Origin: Aromatoleum toluclasticum ATCC 700605
Lineage (GTDB): Bacteria > Pseudomonadota > Gammaproteobacteria > Burkholderiales > Rhodocyclaceae
Direction: 5' to 3'
DNA: 64,000 bases
Assembly: GCF_000378245.1 (NCBI RefSeq)
Contig: NZ_KB899491.1
Location: 434,001-498,000 of the forward strand
Shown here: positions 57,209 through 64,000 of the stretch, piece by piece
How the letters are laid out: each line of letters begins with the position of its first letter
How positions within the stretch are numbered: position 1 is the stretch's first letter
Translations under genes and position numbers: made by a program
Notes under the pieces: model-generated
Database searches by the model: none
Told to the model about the DNA's origin: nothing
What the model saw: only the letters and a program-made list of their open reading frames with translations

Positions 57209-58462
57209 ATGCAACTTTATGCTCTCGGCCTGAATCATCACACCGCGCCGCTCAATATCCGGGAGCGGGTGGCGTTTCAGCCTGAGCGGCTGGACGATGC
57301 CCTGCACAACCTGACGCATGCGCGCACGGTGCGCGAGGCCGCGATCCTGTCGACCTGCAACCGCACCGAGCTCTACTTCGCCACCGAGCAGCCGCAGCAT
57401 GCGGCCGACTGGCTGGCGAACTTCCATCAGCTGTCGCTGAAGGAAGTGTCGCCCTACCTCTACACCTATCCGCAGCGTGACGCGATCCGTCACGTGTTCC
57501 GCGTCGCCAGCGGCCTGGACTCGATGGTGCTGGGCGAGCCGCAGATCCTCGGCCAGGTCAAGGATGCGGCGCGGCGGGCGGAAGAGGCGGGGACGATGGG
57601 AACCCTGCTGCACAAGCTGTTCCAGAATACCTTCGCGGTCGCCAAGGAGGTGCGCTCGACGACCGCGATCGGCGCCAACATCGTGTCGATGGCCGCCGCC
57701 GCCGTGCATCTGTCCGAGCGCATCTTCGAGCGCATTTCGGACCAGCGCGTGCTGTTCATCGGCGCGGGCGAGATGGTCGAGCTGTGCGCCGCGCATTTCG
57801 CCGGGGCGACCCCTAGGGAGATGGTTGTCGCCAACCGTACCGAGGCGCGCGCCCAGGTGGTGGCGAGCCGCTTCGGCGCCCAGGTGATGCGACTGGATGC
57901 GATCGGCGACGTGCTGGCGCAATTCGACATTGTGGTGTCCTGTACGGCCAGCCCCCTGCCTATCGTCGGCCTGGGCATGGTCGAGCGGGCCATCAAGGCA
58001 CGTCGGCACAAACCCATGGTGATGGTCGACCTGGCCGTGCCGCGAGACATCGAGGCCGAGGTGGGCGCGCTGGACGACGTCTTCCTGTATACGGTCGACG
58101 ACCTTGCCCAGGTCGTCGACGCCGGCCTGGAGTCGCGCCAGCAGGCGGTGATCGAGGCCGAGGAGATCATCAATTCGCGCGTGGATGGTTTCCTGCACTG
58201 GATGCAGGCGCGCGATGCCGTGCCGACGATCAAGGCGCTGCGCCAGCATGCCGAGATGCTGCGAACCGTCGAGCTCGAGCGTGCGAGCAGGCTGCTGGCG
58301 AAGGGCGAGGATCCGCACAAGGTGCTCGATGCGCTGAGCCACGGGCTGATCAACAAGCTGATGCACGGCCCGACCCGCTTCCTCAATCAGTCAGAGGGCG
58401 AGCACCAGGCCGACGTTGCGCGGCTGGTGCAGCAGCTCTTCAATCTCAATTCGCACGACTAG
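57209..58462 (+). CDS. hemA: glutamyl-tRNA reductase
   Basis: HemA reduces glutamyl-tRNA to glutamate-1-semialdehyde, the first committed step of C5-pathway haem synthesis. The 417-residue protein begins [17 protein letters not shown]. The catalytic Cys50 lies in [28 protein letters not shown] and the NADPH-binding region [12 protein letters not shown] follow, with a dimerisation helix at the end ([15 protein letters not shown]). ATG 57209 is chosen as the start of the conserved sequence. Haem supply links it functionally to the oxidase genes. Confidence 0.96.
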   Translation: MQLYALGLNHHTAPLNIRERVAFQPERLDDALHNLTHARTVREAAILSTCNRTELYFATEQPQHAADWLANFHQLSLKEVSPYLYTYPQRDAIRHVFRVASGLDSMVLGEPQILGQVKDAARRAEEAGTMGTLLHKLFQNTFAVAKEVRSTTAIGANIVSMAAAAVHLSERIFERISDQRVLFIGAGEMVELCAAHFAGATPREMVVANRTEARAQVVASRFGAQVMRLDAIGDVLAQFDIVVSCTASPLPIVGLGMVERAIKARRHKPMVMVDLAVPRDIEAEVGALDDVFLYTVDDLAQVVDAGLESRQQAVIEAEEIINSRVDGFLHWMQARDAVPTIKALRQHAEMLRTVELERASRLLAKGEDPHKVLDALSHGLINKLMHGPTRFLNQSEGEHQADVARLVQQLFNLNSHD

Positions 58463-58521
58463 GCGAGCGCGCGCCCGCAGCGGGCGCGCTGCCGTCCGTC
58501 GTGCTCCCCTCCTGGTTCCCG

Positions 58522-59601
58522 ATGAAGCACAGCATCCGCGAAAAGCTCGATCTCCTGAGCAGTCGACTGGTCGAACTGGATCGCGAGCTCGCCTCCGAGG
58601 ATGCCGCACGCGACATGGATGCCTTTCGGGCACTCGGGCGCGAGCGCGCGGAGCTCGAGCCCGTCGTGGCCCTGTACGACGCATGGCGCAGGACCGAGGG
58701 CGATGCGGCGAGCGCCCGCGAGATGCTGACCGACGCGGAGATGCGCGAGCTTGCGGAAATCGAGCTGGCGGCCTGCGCGGAGCGGATCGTGGAGCTGGAG
58801 GCTGAACTGCAGCGCGCGCTGCTGCCGCGCGACCCGGACGACGAGCGCAATCTGTTCCTCGAGATTCGCGCCGGGACCGGCGGCGACGAGGCAGCGCTGT
58901 TCGCCAGCGACCTGTTGCGCATGTATACGCGCTACGCCGAACGGCAGCGCTGGAAGGTCGAGGTCGTGTCGGCGAGCGAATCGGATCTCGGCGGATACAA
59001 GGAAGTCATCGTGCGCGTGGTGGGCGGCGGTGCGTACTCGAAGCTGAAATTCGAATCCGGCGGGCATCGGGTGCAGCGGGTGCCGGCGACAGAGACGCAG
59101 GGGCGCATCCATACGTCCGCGTGCACGGTTGCCGTGATGCCCGAGGCCGACGAGCTCGCGGCCGTCAATATCAACCCCGCGGACCTGCGCATCGACACCT
59201 TCCGCGCGAGCGGCGCGGGCGGGCAGCACATCAACAAGACCGATTCGGCCGTGCGCATCACCCACCTGCCAAGCGGCATCGTCGTCGAATGCCAGGACGA
59301 CCGTTCGCAGCACCGCAACAAGGCGCAGGCGATGTCGGTGCTCGCCGCGCGCATCCACGACATGCAGATGCGCGAGCAACAGGCCCGCGAGGCCGCGACG
59401 CGCAAGAGCCTCGTCGGCAGCGGCGATCGTTCGGAACGCATCCGCACCTACAACTTCCCGCAGGGGCGCGTCACCGACCACCGCATCAACCTCACGCTGT
59501 ACAAGCTGGATGCGGTCATGCAGGGCGAGCTCGACGAGCTGATCGGCGCGCTCACTGCGGAACATCAGGCCGAGCTGCTGGCGGCGCTCGCAGGTGACTG
59601 A
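58522..59601 (+). CDS. prfA: peptide chain release factor 1
   Basis: RF1 ends translation at UAA and UAG. The 359-residue length is standard. It has an N-terminal coiled domain ([20 protein letters not shown]), the stop-codon anticodon motif PAT in RVPATETQG, and the catalytic GGQ in [13 protein letters not shown] 58522 matches the family start; the frame upstream carries no conserved sequence. Its 3' end overlaps prmC, which methylates the GGQ glutamine. Confidence 0.97.
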   Translation: MKHSIREKLDLLSSRLVELDRELASEDAARDMDAFRALGRERAELEPVVALYDAWRRTEGDAASAREMLTDAEMRELAEIELAACAERIVELEAELQRALLPRDPDDERNLFLEIRAGTGGDEAALFASDLLRMYTRYAERQRWKVEVVSASESDLGGYKEVIVRVVGGGAYSKLKFESGGHRVQRVPATETQGRIHTSACTVAVMPEADELAAVNINPADLRIDTFRASGAGGQHINKTDSAVRITHLPSGIVVECQDDRSQHRNKAQAMSVLAARIHDMQMREQQAREAATRKSLVGSGDRSERIRTYNFPQGRVTDHRINLTLYKLDAVMQGELDELIGALTAEHQAELLAALAGD

Positions 59602-60457
59602 GGTGGAGACGCCTGATACGGCACCCAGTATCGGCGCTGCGCTGAACTGGGCACGTGCGCGCGTCGCGGTCGTCGATGCGCGCATTCTGCTGCGGCACGT
59701 GCTGCAGTGTTCCGCCGCGCGCCTCGCGGCCTATCCCGAAGCGCAACTCGAAGAACGGGAATGGGCCGAGTTCCGGAGCCTGATCGAGCGTCGCGAGGCC
59801 GGCGAGCCGGTGGCTTACCTGACCGGCGAGCGGGAATTCTACGGCCGGCCGTTCATGGTCGGGCCTGCAGTCCTGATCCCGCGTCCGGATACCGAACTGC
59901 TGGTTGAACTCGCGGTTGCGCATTTCGGCGACAAGCCGAGGGCGCGGGTGCTGGACCTCGGCACCGGCAGCGGCGCCCTCGCGGTGACGCTGGCGCTCGA
60001 ACTGCCCGATGCCGACGTGACGGCGGTCGATCGCTCGCGCGAGGCCTTGCTGGTGGCAATGGCCAATGCCGCGCGCCTCAAGGCGAGCGTGTCCTTCGTG
60101 CTCGGCGACTGGTTTTCGCAACTGGGCGGCGACCGCTACCAGCTGATTGTGGCGAATCCGCCCTACGTGGCGGCGGGTGATCCGCATCTGGACCAGGGCG
60201 ACGTGCGATTCGAGCCGGGTACGGCGCTCGCGGCGGGGCCGCAGGGGCTGGATGACCTGGCGACGATCGCCGCGCAGGCGCCGCGCCATCTCGAGCCCGG
60301 CGGCTGGCTCTTCATGGAGCACGGTTACGACCAGGCTGCGGCCGTGCGCGGATTACTGACCGATGCGGGTTTTTCGGCCATTGCCTCGTGGAAGGATCTC
60401 GGCGGTATCGAGCGCGTTTCGGGTGGCCAGTGGCTGGGTCGGGGCGAAGCGCGCTGA
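59594..60457 (+). CDS. prmC: release factor glutamine methyltransferase
   Basis: PrmC methylates the GGQ glutamine of release factors. The 287-residue protein has the N-terminal helical domain ([18 protein letters not shown]), then [15 protein letters not shown]. The SAM-binding [18 protein letters not shown] and the catalytic NPPY in [11 protein letters not shown] follow. The GTG 59594 start overlaps prfA by eight bases; the prfA-prmC order is conserved widely. Confidence 0.96.
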   Translation: MTEVETPDTAPSIGAALNWARARVAVVDARILLRHVLQCSAARLAAYPEAQLEEREWAEFRSLIERREAGEPVAYLTGEREFYGRPFMVGPAVLIPRPDTELLVELAVAHFGDKPRARVLDLGTGSGALAVTLALELPDADVTAVDRSREALLVAMANAARLKASVSFVLGDWFSQLGGDRYQLIVANPPYVAAGDPHLDQGDVRFEPGTALAAGPQGLDDLATIAAQAPRHLEPGGWLFMEHGYDQAAAVRGLLTDAGFSAIASWKDLGGIERVSGGQWLGRGEAR

Positions 60458-60507
60458 ATGTTTGTCAGCAGCTTGGCTGTTGACGAGCAAGGCCGTAATC
60501 CATAGAA

Positions 60508-60533
60508 TTTCCCGAGTTAAATACTCAACTTTT
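60508..60533 (+). promoter_or_regulatory. candidate IscR-type site before grxD
   Basis: TTTCCCGAGTTAAATACTCA, followed by ACTTTTGG, has the palindromic core GAGT-TAAAT-ACTC flanked by CCC and AT-rich arms. On the other strand it reads TTGAGTATTTAACTCGGGAA, similar to proteobacterial type 1 IscR sites. It lies 13 to 38 bases before the grxD ATG. Confidence 0.35.
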
Positions 60534-60545
60534 GGAACGCGCAAC

Positions 60546-60866
60546 ATGGACATCCAGAACGTCATCCGCGAACAAGTCACCGGCAACCCCGTCGTGCTTT
60601 ACATGAAGGGTACGCCGCAGTTCCCGATGTGCGGTTTCTCCGCGACGGCGGTGCAGATCCTGAAGAATCTCGGCGTCACGAATCTGTTCTCGGTTAACGT
60701 GCTGGAGAACGAGGACATCCGCAACGGCATCAAGGAGTACGCGAACTGGCCGACGATTCCCCAGCTGTACATCAAGGGGGAGTTCGTGGGTGGTTGCGAC
60801 ATCATGCGCGAGATGTACGAGAACGGTGAGCTGAAGACGATGCTCGCCGAAGTCGGCACCAACTGA
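60546..60866 (+). CDS. grxD: monothiol glutaredoxin (Grx4 family)
   Basis: A 106-residue CGFS-type glutaredoxin. The active site Cys29 lies in YMKGTPQFPMCGFSATA; WPTIPQLYIKGEFVGGCDIM binds glutathione. Such proteins carry 2Fe-2S clusters to apoproteins rather than reduce disulphides. ATG 60546 is chosen at the conserved start; no strong Shine-Dalgarno is seen. It stands alone after prmC with its own promoter region and a terminator behind. Confidence 0.96.
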   Translation: MDIQNVIREQVTGNPVVLYMKGTPQFPMCGFSATAVQILKNLGVTNLFSVNVLENEDIRNGIKEYANWPTIPQLYIKGEFVGGCDIMREMYENGELKTMLAEVGTN

Positions 60867-60917
60867 GCACCAACTAAGCGTCAACCGCGCGGCAGTTGCC
60901 GCGCGCTGCGTGTTGCA

Positions 60918-60948
60918 AAGCCCGCCCCCGAGGCGGGCTTGTCGTTTT
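60918..60948. terminator. terminator between grxD and argH
   Basis: AAGCCCGCC (60918-60926), a 5-base loop and GGCGGGCTT (60932-60940) are followed by GTCGTTTT. It serves grxD on the plus strand. Beyond it, two copies of the self-complementary GTGGCGCCAC (60951-60960 and 60973-60982) could form a second stem. Confidence 0.8.
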
Positions 60949-60989
60949 GTGTGGCGCCACCCCCGAGCAGGCGTGGCGCCACGCGGCCA

Positions 60990-62405
<1,416 letters not shown>

Positions 62406-62567
62406 AATGTCCGTCTATGGTATGGCGCGGCCGGTTGCGGCCGGCGAGGGGCGGGCGCCGGTTGTCGCTGGCGTCGCGCAAACAGGCCAAAATTATAAAG
62501 CAAAAGCCTTGCACGGCTTGGGATAGGGCAGGGGTTGTCCCCGAGTCGGGGGACGGCAGGGCCATGG

Positions 62568-62632
62568 CCGTTCGCCCTGTGCTTGTCGAAGGCCATGATT
62601 CAGCACGGCTTCGGCAGGCTCAGCCCGAACGG
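62568..62632. repeat. dispersed ~65-bp inverted repeat, copy 4
   Basis: CCGTTCGCCCTGTGCTTGTC on the left and CAGGCTCAGCCCGAACGG on the right repeat, in inverted order, the ends of the copies at 11268 and 44671. It lies in the argH-LytTR divergent gap, 36 bases before the regulator's ATG. Confidence 0.7.
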
Positions 62633-62668
62633 TATTGGGTCGGAGGGCAACAAGGTGGAGGTTCCTCG

Positions 62669-63433
62669 ATGGAGTCGGTACAGCCTTTGCGCGTGGTGAT
62701 CGTCGATGACGAGGCCCCCGCGCGCGCGCGCCTGCGCGACCTGCTCGGCGACATCGCACACGAGCAGCCGACCGCCCTTGCCGGTGTCGCGGCCAATGGC
62801 GTCGAGGCGCTGCGGCTGCTCGAGAGCGAGCCGGCGGACGTCGTGCTGGCCGATATCCGCATGCCGGTCATGGACGGGGTCGAGCTCGCCCGCCACCTCG
62901 GCCGCCTGGAGAAACCCCCCGCAGTGATCTTCACGACGGCCTACGACGAGTACGCCGTGCAGGCCTTCGAACTGTCCGCGGTCGATTACCTGTTGAAGCC
63001 GGTGCGGGCGCAGCGCCTCGCCGATGCGCTGGCGAAGGTGCGCCGCCGCCAGCCGCTGCCGGATGCCGCACTCGCCGCGCTGGCGCCCGGTGCGCGGCAG
63101 CATTTCGGCGTCAATGAGCGCGGCCGTATCCTGCTGGTGCCCGTCGCGGAGGTGCTGTTCCTGCGTGCGGAACTGAAATACGTGACGGCGCGGACGGTGG
63201 AGCGCGAATACCTGCTCGACGAGTCGCTGGTGCAGCTGGAGCAGGAATTCTGCGGCCGCTTCCTGCGCGTCCATCGCAACTGCCTCGTCGCCCGCGCGGC
63301 CGTGGTCGGCGTGGAACGTGCAGGCGAGCATGAGGGAGAGCCGCACTGGGACATCCTGCTGGCCGGGCTGGCCGAGGGGCTACCGGTAAGCCGCCGGCAG
63401 TGGGCGACGGTGAAGCAGATGCTGGGCTTGTGA
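62669..63433 (+). CDS. LytTR-family response regulator (AlgR-like)
   Basis: A 254-residue regulator. The receiver has VVIVDDEAPARARL and the phosphoacceptor Asp62 in VVLADIRMPVMDG, then DYLLKPV. The C-terminal LytTR DNA-binding domain shows ILLVPVAEVLFLRAELKYVTARTVER and RFLRVHRNCLVARAAV (each split at the domain's strands). GGAGG lies seven bases before ATG 62669. No kinase gene is adjacent. AlgR-type proteins often govern exopolysaccharide or pili; the sugar dehydrogenase gene that follows fits that. Confidence 0.92.
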   Translation: MESVQPLRVVIVDDEAPARARLRDLLGDIAHEQPTALAGVAANGVEALRLLESEPADVVLADIRMPVMDGVELARHLGRLEKPPAVIFTTAYDEYAVQAFELSAVDYLLKPVRAQRLADALAKVRRRQPLPDAALAALAPGARQHFGVNERGRILLVPVAEVLFLRAELKYVTARTVEREYLLDESLVQLEQEFCGRFLRVHRNCLVARAAVVGVERAGEHEGEPHWDILLAGLAEGLPVSRRQWATVKQMLGL

Positions 63434-63480
63434 AGCGCGCGGTCGCGCGCACGGACGAAGAACCTGAAGAGCGGGAGAGC

Positions 63481-64000
63481 ATGCTCAGTCTCGAAAACAT
63501 CAAACTGGGGGTCATCGGCCTCGGCTACGTCGGGTTGCCGCTGGCGGTCGAATTCGGCAAACGGCGCGCGGTGGTGGGCTTCGACATCAACCTCGGGCGC
63601 ATCGAGGCGCTCAGGGCCGGTCACGACGCGACGCTGGAGGTCGAGGACGACGACCTTGCGGCAGCCTCCGGCCTGGGATTCACGGCCGACCTGGCCGACC
63701 TCGCCGAATGCAACTTCTTCATCGTCACGGTTCCCACGCCCATCGACGAGCACAAGCGTCCCGATCTGGGGCCGCTGATCAGTGCGTCGGAGTCGGTCGG
63801 CAAGGTGCTGAAGAAGGGTGACGTGGTCGTGTATGAATCGACGGTGTATCCCGGCGCGACGGAGGAGGACTGCGTGCCGGTGCTGGAGCGCCTGTCGGGC
63901 CTGCGCTACAACGAGGATTTCTTCGCCGGCTACAGCCCGGAGCGTATCAACCCCGGCGACAAGCAGCACCGCCTCCCGGGCATCCGGAAGGTGACCTCGG
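63481..64000 (+). CDS. UDP-N-acetylhexosamine dehydrogenase (TviB/WbpA type), partial
   Basis: The gene runs off the window; 173 codons are visible. The N-terminal Rossmann fold has GVIGLGYVGLPLAVEFG (GxGxxG at residues 13-18), then VVGFDIN, FFIVTVPTPID, VVYESTVYPGATEE and FFAGYSPERINPGD, the pattern of UDP-sugar dehydrogenases acting on UDP-GlcNAc or UDP-GalNAc in capsule and O-antigen synthesis. ATG 63481 has GGGAG eight bases upstream. A GTG at 63430 in the same frame overlaps the LytTR stop and is a possible longer start. Confidence 0.88.
   Translation, partial: MLSLENIKLGVIGLGYVGLPLAVEFGKRRAVVGFDINLGRIEALRAGHDATLEVEDDDLAAASGLGFTADLADLAECNFFIVTVPTPIDEHKRPDLGPLISASESVGKVLKKGDVVVYESTVYPGATEEDCVPVLERLSGLRYNEDFFAGYSPERINPGDKQHRLPGIRKVTS

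Overview
The window is about 64 kb of GC-rich chromosome. Gene order and protein families point to a betaproteobacterium of the Rhodocyclales, probably an Azoarcus, Aromatoleum or Thauera relative. Supporting traits are the rpe-gph-trpEGDC block, a caa3-type oxidase cluster in betaproteobacterial order, a fused indolepyruvate:ferredoxin oxidoreductase, liv-type amino-acid transport, Bordetella-like porins, and many REP/hairpin-type dispersed repeats. The assignment rests on recognition only, not on a database search.

Layout. 1-5567: rpe, gph and the tryptophan genes trpE-G-D-C, with a candidate Trp-rich leader peptide and alternative hairpins before trpE. 5578-11220: a TamB-like protein, msrA, an FKBP isomerase and an Lrp/AsnC regulator. 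11350-14301 (minus): a CheA-like membrane kinase, a CheY-like regulator and a CheX-like phosphatase in overlapping order. 14458-15441: a ParDE-type toxin-antitoxin cassette between two near-identical 102-bp hairpin repeats, next to a relic of a livF 3' end. 15449-20293 (minus): livFGMHK. 20679-23409: a YegD-like Hsp70, an AraC regulator and a LysE exporter. 23832-28652: a 1204-residue 2-oxoacid:ferredoxin oxidoreductase and a Leu/Phe-type amino-acid dehydrogenase. 28714-37718: YidB, a cation efflux protein, an EAL-only protein, RecQ, a 90-residue unknown, and a two-component pair whose regulator carries a degenerate GGDEF and an intact EAL domain. 37732-38220: rfaE2.

38564-47419 is the cytochrome oxidase operon: coxB, coxA, a 45-residue assembly protein, ctaG, a DUF2970 protein, coxC, SURF1, a SCO-like protein, ctaA, ctaB and sco1. 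An FNR-like box lies upstream. 47700-48602 (minus) is rpoH, preceded by a perfect CIRCE element. 48938-51557 holds two porins with strong terminators. A decayed group II intron sits directly behind the second terminator (51612-52159). 52387-56675 is an OmpR-type regulator, its TctE-like kinase, and a DUF485/ActP acetate symporter operon. Matching CTTAC direct repeats precede both transcription units. 56833-60866: tRNA-Phe, hemA, prfA, prmC and grxD. 60990-62405 (minus): argH. 62669-64000: a LytTR regulator and the start of a UDP-sugar dehydrogenase gene that runs off the window.

Most of the window is core metabolism. The accessory signals are the repeat-flanked toxin-antitoxin cassette, the intron fossil, and a family of about 65-bp repeats, one of which now encodes the tail of a protein in the oxidase operon. 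The strongest regulatory observations are CIRCE before rpoH, the CTTAC repeats linking the two-component system to actP, the trp leader, and the FNR-like box before coxB. I did not find a clearly new multi-gene system. The CheA-like/CheY/CheX module and the repeat-bounded toxin-antitoxin cassette are the nearest candidates.
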